A program made the translations under genes and the position numbers. Below, one piece after another: positions 35,585 to 44,460 of a DNA stretch of 64,000 nucleotides; positions within the stretch are counted from its first letter, which is position 1, and each line of letters opens with the position of its first letter. Origin of the DNA: Methylobacterium sp. GTDB taxonomy: Bacteria > Pseudomonadota > Alphaproteobacteria > Rhizobiales > Beijerinckiaceae. Below the pieces are notes generated by a model that saw nothing but the letters and a program-made list of their open reading frames with translations, made no database searches and was not told where the DNA came from. Location: positions 62,001 to 126,000 of the forward strand of contig PNLY01000001.1 of NCBI GenBank assembly GCA_013823325.1, written 5' to 3'.

Positions 35585-36031
35585 TTGCGAAACGACGGTG
35601 AGCTCGATGCCATCGACCGGAAGCTGCTCGCGCTATTGCAGGTCGATGCGCGTGCATCGTTCACCGCGCTGGCCCGCGATGCCGGGCTGTCGCGCACGGC
35701 GATCCAGGAGCGCATGGCGAGGCTCGAGCGCGAGGGCGTCATCCTCGGCTACAGCGTCAGGCTCGCCGACAGGCCGAAGGCGCCGGTCATCCGCGCGATG
35801 CTGTCGCTGCGCATCCGCACGCGCCCCTGCGCCACCGTGCTCGATCGTTTCCGGAGCTGGCCGGAGATCGTCGCCTGCTATTCGCTGGCGGGTCCCGTGG
35901 ACGCCATGCTGCTCGTCGAGACGGAGGATGCGGCGGCTCTGTCGGGATTGGTCGACAGGTTGAGCGCCGTGCCCGGTGTTGGCGAGATCGAGACGGCGCC
36001 GATCCTGGCGGAGAGCGTCAGGGCCGGGTGA
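35585..36031 (+). CDS. Lrp/AsnC-family regulator with TTG start
   Basis: A 148-residue regulator: LDAIDRKLLALLQVDARASF and TALARDAGLSRTAIQERMARLEREGVI form the HTH (near 6-50), followed by a RAM domain (IVACYSLAGPVDAMLLVETE). The start is judged to be TTG 35585, with GGAGGG seven bases upstream; it gives the usual family length. The ATG at 35486 has no ribosome site and would add 33 residues of no domain. Divergent from the cupin gene across 110 bases, so the cupin is a probable target. Confidence 0.85.
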   Translation: MRNDGELDAIDRKLLALLQVDARASFTALARDAGLSRTAIQERMARLEREGVILGYSVRLADRPKAPVIRAMLSLRIRTRPCATVLDRFRSWPEIVACYSLAGPVDAMLLVETEDAAALSGLVDRLSAVPGVGEIETAPILAESVRAG

Positions 36032-36099
36032 GAAGCAGTCGCCCTAGCCCGGCCTTGTTCGAAGCGCTATCCTGCCGGCTCATGCAAATCGGGGCACTC

Positions 36100-36489
36100 A
36101 TGAAGCTGCCACTCGCCATCCTCGTCGCGGCCCTGGGCTTGCCGACACTTGCCGCTGCCCAGTCGATCGGCGAACCGATTCCCGGTCGTGGTCCCGTGCA
36201 GACCAAGCCGACTGCGGCTCGCCCAGCACCAAGCCAGGCCGCTCGTCCTTGTCCGGAATACGGACCGGGCTTTGTCCGCGTCGAGGGCTCCTCGGCCTGC
36301 GTCCGCGTCGGCGGTGGCGTCCGCGTCGAATTCGGCAAGACCTCCGGCTACCGCCGCTACGGCTCAGGAGCCGATGCGATGGTCTATGGCGAGGCGCGCA
36401 GCCAGAGCTCCGTCGGCGAGGTTCGTGCCGTCATCAGCGGCCGCGGCCGGGTCGACAACAACTTGAACAATGGCTGGCAGCGCTGGTGA
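36100..36489 (+). CDS. small secreted protein with a Porin_2-like N-terminal motif
   Basis: A 129-residue protein with a signal peptide (LPLAILVAALGLPTLAAAQS). The stretch CPEYGPGFVRVEGSSACVRV followed by GGGVRVEFG mimics the first strands of alphaproteobacterial Porin_2 porins (C-x-x-Y-G-x-G-F ... G-S-x-x-C-x-x-V-G-G-x-V-R), including the cysteine pair. The rest is far too short for a 16-strand barrel: only about three more strands (VYGEARSQSSVGEVRAVISG). It may be a porin-derived small envelope protein or a remnant. It lies between the AsnC gene and the terminator shared with dctM. Confidence 0.65.
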   Translation: MKLPLAILVAALGLPTLAAAQSIGEPIPGRGPVQTKPTAARPAPSQAARPCPEYGPGFVRVEGSSACVRVGGGVRVEFGKTSGYRRYGSGADAMVYGEARSQSSVGEVRAVISGRGRVDNNLNNGWQRW

Positions 36490-36520
36490 ATTGAGCGCCG
36501 ACGCTCGCATCTGAAAACGA

Positions 36521-36547
36521 AAGCCCCGGATCGTCGATCCGGGGCTT
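36521..36547. terminator. bidirectional hairpin between the porin-like gene and dctM
   Basis: Perfect 13-bp arms (aagccccggatcg, 36521-36533, with 36535-36547) around a single base form a long GC stem between convergent genes. The flanks are AAAACGAAAG on one side and TTCGTCGTTTCT on the other, so it can end transcripts from both directions. Confidence 0.75.
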
Positions 36548-36569
36548 CGTCGTTTCTGGCTTAAACGCC

Positions 36570-38360
36570 TCACTTGAGGTTCAGCGTCGGCGGGGCGTTG
36601 AGGTCGAGCCCTGGCAATCCGCCGCCCGAGCCGCCGAGGCCCGGTATGCTGATGCTGTCGAGCTGCTTGTTGATCTGCTGCTGGTCCAGCTGAACGCCCG
36701 AACTCTTGTAGTGCATCACCATCTGCGGGAAGAGCACGACGAGCGCGACCATGATGCACTGGATCACCACGAAGGGCACGGCACCCCAGTAGATCTGCCC
36801 GGTCGTCACCGGCTCCATCATCTTGCCTGTCACCTTGTCGCGATAGGGGTTCTTCGGCGCGACCGAGCGCAGGAAGAACAGAGCGAAGCCGAAGGGCGGG
36901 TGCATGAACGAGGTCTGCATGTTGACGCCGAGGATGACGCCGAACCAGATCAGATCGATGCCGAGCTTATCCGCCGCCGGGCCGAGCAGCGGCACGATGA
37001 TGAAGGCGAGCTCGAAGAAGTCGAGGAAGAAGGCGAGCAGGAAGACCATCACGTTGACGACGATCAGGAAGCCCGTCGCTCCGCCTGGCAGCCCGACGAG
37101 CAGGTGCTCGACCCAGACATGGCCGTTGACGCCGTAGAAGGTCAGCGAGAACACGCGCGCGCCGACCAGGATAAAGAGCACGAAGGCCGAGAGCTTGGCG
37201 GTCGATTCCGTCGCCTGCCGCAGCAGGTCGAAGGTCATGCGCTTCTTCGCCCAGGCGAGCAGGATGGCGCCGGCCGCGCCCATGGCGCCGCCTTCGGTCG
37301 GTGTGGCGACGCCGATGAAGATCGTGCCGAGCACCAGGAAGATCAGCGCCAACGGCGGCACCATCACGAAGATCACCTGCTCGGTCATGCGCGACAGCAG
37401 GTTGAGCTTCAGGAGCTTGTTGATCAGCGCGATCACGAAGGAGATCGCCACTGCGATCGACATGGTCAGGATGACGAAATCCGCGCCGCCACCAACCTTG
37501 GTGAAGAGTTTCATGTAGGCGATGGCGAGCGCGAAGGCGATGATGGTCACCACCAGCAAGGAGAAGCGACGGGTCTGCCCGTCGGCGTCGCGGAGCGTCT
37601 GCGCCTCGGGCGGCAGTCCGGGCGCGCGCTTCGGCCATACCATCGTGACCAGGAAGACATAGCCGGCATAGAGGCCAGACAGGACGAGGCCGGGGATGAA
37701 TGCGCCCTCATACATGTCACCGACCGAGCGGCCCAGCTGGTCGGCGAGCACGATCAGCACCAGCGAGGGCGGGATGATCTGCGCCAGCGTGCCCGAAGCG
37801 GCGATGACGCCCGTTGCCAGACGCCTGTCATAGCCGTAGCGCAGCATGATCGGCAGCGAAATCAGGCCCATCGAGATCACCGAGGCGGCGACGACCCCTG
37901 TGGTGGCGGCAAGCAGGGCGCCGACGAAGATCACCGCATAGGCGAGGCCGCCGCGGATCGGCCCGAAGAGCTGGCCGATCGTATCGAGCAGGTCCTCCGC
38001 CATGCCCGAGCGCTCCAGCACCAGGCCCATGAAGGTGAAGAACGGGATCGCCAGCAGCACGTCGTTGTTCATCGTGCCGTAGATGCGTTCCGGCAGCGCC
38101 TGCAGGAAGTTCTCCTGGAACAGGCCGAGCTCGATGCCGACCAGGGCGAAGAACAGGCCGTTGGCGGCGAGCGCGAAGGCGACGGGATAGCCGAGTAGCA
38201 GGAAGAGCACGAGCGCGGCGAACATCACCGGCGCCATGTTGACGCGCAGGAAGTCGCCGATGCCGGCGGCGTGGGCGTCGCCGGTGTGCAGGCTGAGGAA
38301 GGCGGCGAGGGTGAGCGCAAGCAGCAGCGCGGCGGCGCGGGCGGAACGTGCGAGGATCAT
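36570..38360 (-). CDS. dctM: TRAP transporter large permease subunit
   Basis: A 596-residue inner-membrane permease, the ion-coupled transport subunit of a TRAP importer. About twelve helices carry YPVAFALAANGLFFALVG near 56, IPFFTFMGLVLERSGMAEDL near 100-119, GLAYAVIFVGALLAATTGVVAASV, and ATPTEGGAMGAAGAILLAWA near 375. It is longer than typical DctM (about 430) because of an inserted mid-region helix set and a C-terminal soluble tail (LDQQQINKQLDSISIPGLGG), as in the family serving Tat-exported receptors. ATG 38360 is chosen. It lies downstream of dctQ (29-base gap). Confidence 0.93.
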   Translation of the reverse strand: MILARSARAAALLLALTLAAFLSLHTGDAHAAGIGDFLRVNMAPVMFAALVLFLLLGYPVAFALAANGLFFALVGIELGLFQENFLQALPERIYGTMNNDVLLAIPFFTFMGLVLERSGMAEDLLDTIGQLFGPIRGGLAYAVIFVGALLAATTGVVAASVISMGLISLPIMLRYGYDRRLATGVIAASGTLAQIIPPSLVLIVLADQLGRSVGDMYEGAFIPGLVLSGLYAGYVFLVTMVWPKRAPGLPPEAQTLRDADGQTRRFSLLVVTIIAFALAIAYMKLFTKVGGGADFVILTMSIAVAISFVIALINKLLKLNLLSRMTEQVIFVMVPPLALIFLVLGTIFIGVATPTEGGAMGAAGAILLAWAKKRMTFDLLRQATESTAKLSAFVLFILVGARVFSLTFYGVNGHVWVEHLLVGLPGGATGFLIVVNVMVFLLAFFLDFFELAFIIVPLLGPAADKLGIDLIWFGVILGVNMQTSFMHPPFGFALFFLRSVAPKNPYRDKVTGKMMEPVTTGQIYWGAVPFVVIQCIMVALVVLFPQMVMHYKSSGVQLDQQQINKQLDSISIPGLGGSGGGLPGLDLNAPPTLNLK

Positions 38361-38389
38361 GGAACGGGTCCGGAAAGCTGCAGCTGGGC

Positions 38390-38989
38390 TCACGGGGCGA
38401 GACCTTCGGCCCTGGCCTGCTCGAGCAGGCGTTGGGCCTCGGCCTCGGCGGCAGCGGCGTGGCCGCGCAGCGTCTCGTCGTCGTCCAGCTTTCCGCGCAT
38501 GATCGCGATCTGCTTGATGACTTCCGAGATGCCCTGGAGGAGCAGCAAGGAGAAGCCGACGATGACGAGGCCCTTGGCCGGCCATTGCGGCAGCCCGCCA
38601 GCCGAGAGCGACTGCTCGTTGACCTGGTAGGAGCGCATGAAGAACGGGCCGGAGTGGTAGACCATCAGCGCGCAGAACGGCAGCAGGAACAGGAGATGGC
38701 CGATCAGGTCGATCCATTGCTGCATGCGCTTCGGCAGCAGGTTATTCACGATGTCGATGCGGATGTGCTCTTTCACCTGCAGCGTCCACGAGGCGCAGAG
38801 CAGGAAGACGGCGCCGAACAACACCCATTGCAGTTCGAGCCAGGCGTTCGACGAGACGTTGAAGACCTTGCGGATGATGGCGTTGACCGCGGAGATGATG
38901 ACGGCGACGAGGATCAGCCAGGCGACCGACCGGCCGATCTTGCGATTGAGCGTGTCGATCGCGCGGCTCAAAGCGAGGGGTGCGTCCAC
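38390..38989 (-). CDS. dctQ: TRAP transporter small permease subunit
   Basis: A 199-residue four-helix DctQ subunit: SVAWLILVAVIISAVNAIIRK near 21-41, LELQWVLFGAVFLLCASWTL near 51-70 and HIRIDIVNNLLPKRMQQWIDLIG near 74-96. The start is judged to be GTG 38989, since GGAGGA lies five bases before it; the ATGs at 39028 and 39025 have no ribosome site. Together with dctM, downstream on the same strand, and the receptors at 32662 and 33988, it completes a TRAP system, although receptors and permeases are on opposite strands and separately transcribed. Confidence 0.9.
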   Translation of the reverse strand: MDAPLALSRAIDTLNRKIGRSVAWLILVAVIISAVNAIIRKVFNVSSNAWLELQWVLFGAVFLLCASWTLQVKEHIRIDIVNNLLPKRMQQWIDLIGHLLFLLPFCALMVYHSGPFFMRSYQVNEQSLSAGGLPQWPAKGLVIVGFSLLLLQGISEVIKQIAIMRGKLDDDETLRGHAAAAEAEAQRLLEQARAEGLAP

Positions 38990-39181
38990 CTCAGTCCTCC
39001 CTGACCTCGTGGATTGCGGCCGCATCATGCGGTTTGCGAAGGGCGGTTATACGAATGCTACATGCCGTACAACATTGCCGGGTGCAAGGCGCTGTGGATC
39101 AGGCTCGCGGCCGGTTCTGCCCGGCTTGGCGCGGAAGCTGGCCGGCAAACGGGTCTTTGCGACTAAAGTTTACAGGCGGAT

Positions 39182-40351
39182 TCAGCGCTTGCGCGGCTCC
39201 CTGCGCAGAGCGAGCAGAGCGACGACCAGCATCAGCCACATCATCGCCATCAGCGCCGGAGGCCAATGGCCGACCAGCGAGCTGATGACGACGGTCGCGA
39301 GCGCGCCGGAGCCGAGCTGGAGCGCGCCGGCGAGCCCGGCGGCCGAGCCGGCGAGCTCGGGCCGGGCCGAAAGCGCCGCGGCGGTCGCGCCCGGCAGGGT
39401 CAGGCCGTTCCCGATCGCGCTGATGGCGAGCGGCAGGAACAGGGTCAGCGGCGTCCACCAGGGCGTCAGCGCGATCGCGAAGGCGGCGGTGATCGCCACG
39501 AAGGAGATGATCAGGCCGATCCAGGCCATCTTCGCCGTGCCGTGCCGGAGCACCAACCGGGACATGGTGAAGTTGCCCACCATGTAGCCGAAGGCGTTGA
39601 GGATGAAATAGGCGCCGTAAGTGTCGGAGCCGCGCCCCATCGTCTCGACTACGATGAAGGGCGCCGCCGCGATGAAGGCGAAGAAGGCGGCCGAGGTCAT
39701 CGCCAGCGCCACGACGTTCCTGATGAAGCTGCGGTCGCGCGCCAGCTCCGGAAAGGCCCGGAAGATGCCGGTGAGCGAGGTCCGCACCCCGACATTGGGC
39801 GCCGTCTCCGGCAGGCGCAGGCCGACCAGGACCAGCACGATCGCTGCCGCCGCGGCCATCGACCAGAAGATCATGCGCCAGCCGAGATTGGTCTCGATAT
39901 GGCCGCCGAGATAAGGCGTGATCATCGGCGCGACCACCATCACCATGGTCACGGTCGCGATCTGCCGCGCCGCCTGGTCGCGGCCGGCCGTGTCCCGGAT
40001 GATGGCGCGCGCCAGGGCGAAGGTCGTGCCGGAGCCGGCACCTTCGAGCACGCGCGCGAACAGCAGGGTCCCGGCGCTGTCCGCCAGGGCGCCGAGCACT
40101 GAGCCCGCCGCGAACACGGCCGTGCCGGCGAGCACGCAGGGACGGCGCCCGTAGCGGTCGGAGAGCGGGCCGACGATCAGCTGCGTCAGCGCGACCGCGA
40201 CCAGGAACAGCGTCAGCGTCAGCTGGATCGTCGCATAGCTGGTGGCGAAGTTGCGGGCGAGCGCCGGGGTGGCCGGTGCCAGCATGTTGAGTGCGATCGG
40301 CTGCAGCGTCGAGATCGCGACGAGGACGGTGAGGGAGGGCTTCGCTGTCAT
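39182..40351 (-). CDS. Bcr/CflA-type multidrug MFS transporter
   Basis: A 389-residue twelve-helix MFS protein. Bcr/CflA features: LTQLIVGPLSDRYGRRPCVL (helix 2-3 loop motif A, near 58-77), ARVLEGAGSGTTFALARAII near 98-117, and LPETAPNVG in the central loop. Such exporters confer resistance to bicyclomycin, chloramphenicol or sulfonamides, or export small peptides. Its start overlaps the stop of the upstream DMT exporter by ATGA, so the two are coupled. Confidence 0.9.
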   Translation of the reverse strand: MTAKPSLTVLVAISTLQPIALNMLAPATPALARNFATSYATIQLTLTLFLVAVALTQLIVGPLSDRYGRRPCVLAGTAVFAAGSVLGALADSAGTLLFARVLEGAGSGTTFALARAIIRDTAGRDQAARQIATVTMVMVVAPMITPYLGGHIETNLGWRMIFWSMAAAAAIVLVLVGLRLPETAPNVGVRTSLTGIFRAFPELARDRSFIRNVVALAMTSAAFFAFIAAAPFIVVETMGRGSDTYGAYFILNAFGYMVGNFTMSRLVLRHGTAKMAWIGLIISFVAITAAFAIALTPWWTPLTLFLPLAISAIGNGLTLPGATAAALSARPELAGSAAGLAGALQLGSGALATVVISSLVGHWPPALMAMMWLMLVVALLALRREPRKR

Positions 40352-41250
40352 AGCGGTTTGTCGCCCTCTGGCTTCAGCTGCGAATCGGGGCGGGCGCGCT
40401 GGCGGTGCAGGGTGTAGAGGCCGCTGCCGACGATCAGCGCGATCCCGGCATAGGCGATCCCGTCCGGCGTATCGCCCCAGACCAGCCAGCCGATCAGCAC
40501 GGCGACGAGGACGACCGAGTAGCGATAGCCCGCGACGATGCCGACATCGGTGTTGCGGAAGGCGTTGATGATGCAGAAGCTCGCCGCCGTCACCAACAGC
40601 GCTGCGAGGCCGAGATAGACTGTCTGGATCCGCCAGGGCGATTGCCAGGGTTCGACCAGGCCCATGCCGAGGCCCAGCGCCCCGACGACGACCATTGCGG
40701 TCAGGGAGATCACCGTCGAGGGAATCTCGCTGCTGATGAAGCGGGTCGTCAGGTCGCGGACGGCGACGAGGCCCGTGCCGGCGAGCGCGACCAAGGCGGC
40801 CGCGCTGAAGCCGTCGGCACTGGGGCGCATTACGATCAGCACGCCGGCGAAGCCGACGACCAGCGCCAGCATCCGGCGCCAGCCGACGGTTTCGATCCGC
40901 AGCACTGCGGCGAAGAGGACGATGAGCAGGGGCGAGGCCATCACGATCGCGGTGATGTTGGCGAGCGGCAGCAGCCCCAGCGCCCAGTTGAAGGTGAGTG
41001 CCGCCAGCGCTTCGACGCTCGCGCGTGCGAGCACCAGCGGCCTCAACCCGAGAGGCAGCTTGCGCCAGTCGCCCATGAACACCACCAGCGCGACGCCGGC
41101 GAGGATGGCGAATGCCGTACGCAGCGCCAGCGCCTGCCCGGCCGGGAAGGCTTCGCGGGCGAGCTTCACCAAGGCGTCATTGCAGCAGAAGAGCGTCATC
41201 GCCGCCAGCATGGCGATGATTCCGCGGCGGTTCTGGGCGGCGGTGGCCAA
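40348..41250 (-). CDS. EamA/DMT-family transporter
   Basis: A 300-residue ten-helix exporter of the drug/metabolite superfamily, with two EamA halves: MLAAMTLFCCNDALVKLARE near 14-33 and AALVALAGTGLVAVRDLTTR near 150-169. The start is judged to be TTG 41250, with AGGA seven bases upstream; it restores the usual NRRGII lead into helix 1. ATG 41211 would truncate that helix, and the open frame to 41586 runs antisense to the next gene. Substrate unknown; coupled to the Bcr/CflA gene. Confidence 0.85.
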   Translation of the reverse strand: MATAAQNRRGIIAMLAAMTLFCCNDALVKLAREAFPAGQALALRTAFAILAGVALVVFMGDWRKLPLGLRPLVLARASVEALAALTFNWALGLLPLANITAIVMASPLLIVLFAAVLRIETVGWRRMLALVVGFAGVLIVMRPSADGFSAAALVALAGTGLVAVRDLTTRFISSEIPSTVISLTAMVVVGALGLGMGLVEPWQSPWRIQTVYLGLAALLVTAASFCIINAFRNTDVGIVAGYRYSVVLVAVLIGWLVWGDTPDGIAYAGIALIVGSGLYTLHRQRARPDSQLKPEGDKPL

Positions 41251-41330
41251 GGCGGATCCTGTCAGGATGTGCGGGCTATCCGCTCGGCCTTGCGCAGGCC
41301 GAGCGGCAGGGCGCCGCGCCAAATCGACGT

Positions 41331-42470
41331 TCAGGCGTCGAGGCGGGAGAGGGAGAAGGGCGAGAGGTCGAAGGCCGAGCGGCCGGTGGTGGCTAGATCG
41401 GCGAGGATCTCGCCGATCGCGCTGGCGAATTTGAAGCCGTGACCGGAGCAGGCCGAGGCGAACACCGCCTGCGGCACGCCGGGCACGGCGTCGATGACGA
41501 AGTCCTCGTCGGGCGAGACCGTGTAGACGCAGCCCTTCACCGTCAGCGGGTCGCCATTGGCGTCGGGCAGGTAGCGCGCCAGGCATTCACGGATCAGCCT
41601 GACCTGGTTCGCGCTCGGCGTGCGGTCGGGCTGGCGCGGGTCCATCGGCTCGCGCGCGAAATGCGGCCCGCCGAGCTTGAACCCGGGATGCTCATAGAGC
41701 GGGAAGCCGTAGAAGGTGCCTTCCTCGGCGCTGAGCAGGAAGACGGGGAAAGCTCCCTCGCGGAACAGCTCCGGCCGTCGCGTGGTGAACCAGCCGATCG
41801 CCTGGCGTACCGTCGTCATCGAGTGCGCCAGCTGTGGCACCGCGTCCGCGATCCAGCCGCCCGAGGTGATCACCAGCCGCCCGGCCGAATAGGTGGTTCG
41901 CTCGGTCCTGACGGTGACGCCGCCATCGGCGGTCGGCTGCCAATCGAGCATCGGCTCGCCGGTACGGATCTCCGCGCCTTTGGATTGTGCCAGCCCGACA
42001 TGGGCGTAGATCGCCTTCTCCGAGGCGACGAAGCCGCCACCCGGCTGCCACAGGCCGAGATGGCCTTCCGGCAGGTGGAAGGCGGGAAAGCGACGCATGA
42101 CTTCGTCGCGGCCTAGCACCTCGTGCTCGAGGTCATGGTCGAGGCAGGATTGCAACGATGACTCGACCGGGCCGAGGCCTTCGGGCGCAAGATCGAGCGA
42201 GCCGGTGACGTGCAGCAGCTTCAATCCGGCCGCGTCGCCGGTCTCCTGCCAGAGCTGATGGGCGCGCTTGACGATCGGGACATAGTGCGAGCCCTCGAAA
42301 TAGGCGAGGCGGATGATCCGCGTCAGCCCGTGCGAGGAGCCCATGGCATGGCCGAGGTCGAAGCGCTCGAGGCCGAGTACCCTGAGCCCTCGCCTGGCCA
42401 GATGCCAGCAGGCGGCCGAACCCATCGCTCCGACGCCGGCGACGATCACGTCGTAATGCGATGAACTCAT
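41331..42470 (-). CDS. solA: FAD-dependent N-methyl-L-tryptophan oxidase / sarcosine oxidase family
   Basis: A 379-residue flavoprotein that oxidises secondary amines (N-methyl amino acids), releasing formaldehyde and hydrogen peroxide. The N-terminal dinucleotide fold is YDVIVAGVGAMGSAACWHLA near 6-25, followed by GSSHGLTRIIRLAYFEGSHY near 44-63. A C-terminal CSGHGFKFASAIGEILADLA near 345-364 carries the cysteine for covalent FAD attachment in this family, in C-S-G-H-G-F-K. Methyltryptophan versus sarcosine as substrate cannot be settled by eye. It stands alone between divergent or unrelated genes. Confidence 0.9.
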   Translation of the reverse strand: MSSSHYDVIVAGVGAMGSAACWHLARRGLRVLGLERFDLGHAMGSSHGLTRIIRLAYFEGSHYVPIVKRAHQLWQETGDAAGLKLLHVTGSLDLAPEGLGPVESSLQSCLDHDLEHEVLGRDEVMRRFPAFHLPEGHLGLWQPGGGFVASEKAIYAHVGLAQSKGAEIRTGEPMLDWQPTADGGVTVRTERTTYSAGRLVITSGGWIADAVPQLAHSMTTVRQAIGWFTTRRPELFREGAFPVFLLSAEEGTFYGFPLYEHPGFKLGGPHFAREPMDPRQPDRTPSANQVRLIRECLARYLPDANGDPLTVKGCVYTVSPDEDFVIDAVPGVPQAVFASACSGHGFKFASAIGEILADLATTGRSAFDLSPFSLSRLDA

Positions 42471-42693
42471 CGAACATCCCTGGAAGGAAGCGGCCGTCAT
42501 TGCTGGCCAAATCTGCCTGCAATCTAGGCGGGCGGGCGTTGGCGGTCCATCCCGCCCGGTAGGCGGGCGCATCTGCGTGGCGGGCAGGGGTGGCGGCAGC
42601 TCGATGCGTCGGGAAATCGTGCCTTTCGCCGGCTGAAGCAGGGGTTTGTTAACCCTGCCTGTGCATGCTCCGGCATCCTGTCTCGCCCCGGGA

Positions 42694-44460
42694 ATGCCTA
42701 TGCTTGCTCGCTCCGTCTGGCGCCTGTTGGGCCGCGCCGGCCCCGCTGCCGCGCCGGCTGCGCCGCAAGCCGTGCCACAGACGCCTGCGCCGCCGCAGCC
42801 GCTCGCCGAGACCTCGATCAGCGAAGCGATCAACGAGCTGGAGAGCGATGTCGTCGCGGCGATGCGCCGCCTCAATGACGGGCTCGACCAGGCCGAGCAT
42901 TGCTCCGAACGTTCGGAGGTTCGCTCCCGCGAGATCCGCGGCGGCATGGCGGAACTCCGCGAAGCCGCCGTGCAGGCGAGTGACAACTCCGCAGCATTGG
43001 CGACGGCGACCTTGCAGGTCTCGGAAGCGGCCGAGCGGGTCGGCGCCGCCATGTCCGGCGCCCGCGACATGCTCGACAACGCCGCCGAGCGCGCCGCGGA
43101 AGCGACCGAGATGATCAACGGGCTCGCAGCCGCGACCAGCGAGATCCGCTCGATCGTCGATGCCATCGCCGAGATCGCCCGCCAGACCAATCTGCTCGCC
43201 CTCAACGCCACCATCGAGGCGGCGCGCGCCGGCGAGGCCGGCAAGGGCTTCGGCATCGTCGCGCAGGAAGTGAAGTCGCTTTCCCTCGGCGTGCGCGAGG
43301 CGGTCGACCACATCCGCAACCGGGTCGACCGGCTGAACCAGGCGGCCCAGGGCTCGGCCGCCGTCGTCACCGACGCCTTCCGCCTGGTCGGCGAGGTCAA
43401 TCCGGTGATGGCGACCGTCGGCGAGGCCTCGCAGGAGCAGGCGGCTGCCGCGGCGGAGCTTTCGCGCAGCGCCGAGGCGACCGCCCGCTTCATCGACACG
43501 GTGCGCGACCGCGTCGGCGAGGTCGATCGCGTCGCGCTCGCCGCGGCGCAGGAGAACATCGACGCCAGGCGGGCGCTAGCCGAAGGTGCGCGCCAGGCGG
43601 AGGGTTTGCTTGAGCGTTTCGTGCCGACGCTGCGCCATACCGTCTTCGCAGACCGGCGCCAGCACGACCGCTTTCCGGCGGAGTGTCCGGCCAGGCTCAC
43701 ATTCGGCGAGCGCGTCGCCTCCGGGCAGACGATCGATCTCGGCTTCGGCGGCGCGCTTCTGTCGGTCGCCGATCCCGAGATCAAGCCGCGGATGCGCGGC
43801 ACGATCGCGATCGAGGGTATGCCGCCCTTGCCGTGCCGGGTGATGGCGCGCAGCGATCTCGGCCTCCACATCGCGTTCGAACGCGGGGAGGACGAGGCGC
43901 ATGCGGCGCTGCACCGGCGGCTGGCGCAGATCGAGGAAGGCTATCGCCCGCTGATCGAGCAGGCTCAGGAATTTGCGCATCGCGTCGCCGCCTTGCTCGA
44001 AGCGGCGCTGCGCACCGGCCGCCTCAGCGAGGAGGACCTGTTCGACACCGACTATGTGCCTGTACCGGACTCCAACCCCCGCCAGTTCTCCAACCGGGCA
44101 CTGCCGGTGCTGCAGGCGATCCTGCCGGCTGTGATGGAAGAGGCCAAGGCGAGCGATCCGCGCCTCGTCTTCACCCTGCCGATCGACCGCAACGGCTATG
44201 TCCCGGTGCACCACCCCGAATACTCGCAGCCGCAGCGACCCGGCGATCCCGATTGGGATCCCGCCTATAGCCGCGATCGCCGCATTTTCGACGACCGGGC
44301 CGGGATCACGGCCGCGCGTTCGGCGCGGCCCTTCATTATCCAGTCATATCAGCGCGACATGGGCAGCGCCGGCGTCCAGCTTATGCGCGAGGTCGACGCG
44401 CCCTTACGCGTCGCCGGCCGCCATTGGGGCGGTGTGCGCATGGCGTACAGGATGGCTTGA
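42694..44460 (+). CDS. soluble methyl-accepting chemotaxis-like receptor with PilZ domain
   Basis: A 588-residue cytosolic receptor without a transmembrane helix. Residues about 45-290 form a helical MCP signalling hairpin, whose tip is IAEIARQTNLLALNATIEAA then RAGEAGKGFGIVAQEVKSLS near 160-195. Residues about 320-396 are a PilZ domain: RRQHDRFPAECPARL with the R-x3-R motif, and IDLGFGGALL with Gly where D/N-x-S-x-x-G has serine. The last 130 residues (DRRIFDDRAGITAARSARPF, GRHWGGVRMAYRMA) match a C-terminal segment seen in alphaproteobacterial cytosolic receptors. A cyclic-di-GMP input to taxis is suggested. Start could be 42646, 42694 or 42700. Confidence 0.85.
   Translation: MPMLARSVWRLLGRAGPAAAPAAPQAVPQTPAPPQPLAETSISEAINELESDVVAAMRRLNDGLDQAEHCSERSEVRSREIRGGMAELREAAVQASDNSAALATATLQVSEAAERVGAAMSGARDMLDNAAERAAEATEMINGLAAATSEIRSIVDAIAEIARQTNLLALNATIEAARAGEAGKGFGIVAQEVKSLSLGVREAVDHIRNRVDRLNQAAQGSAAVVTDAFRLVGEVNPVMATVGEASQEQAAAAAELSRSAEATARFIDTVRDRVGEVDRVALAAAQENIDARRALAEGARQAEGLLERFVPTLRHTVFADRRQHDRFPAECPARLTFGERVASGQTIDLGFGGALLSVADPEIKPRMRGTIAIEGMPPLPCRVMARSDLGLHIAFERGEDEAHAALHRRLAQIEEGYRPLIEQAQEFAHRVAALLEAALRTGRLSEEDLFDTDYVPVPDSNPRQFSNRALPVLQAILPAVMEEAKASDPRLVFTLPIDRNGYVPVHHPEYSQPQRPGDPDWDPAYSRDRRIFDDRAGITAARSARPFIIQSYQRDMGSAGVQLMREVDAPLRVAGRHWGGVRMAYRMA

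Noticed and set aside
36711-38198. A 495-codon plus-strand frame opposite dctM
   Set aside because: Product is almost entirely Asp/Glu/His/Arg/Gln, the reverse image of transmembrane helices.
42471-43871. Upstream extension of the amine oxidase frame across the chemoreceptor gene
   Set aside because: Antisense to the MCP-PilZ gene; the oxidase has a clean start at 42470 with the Rossmann motif.
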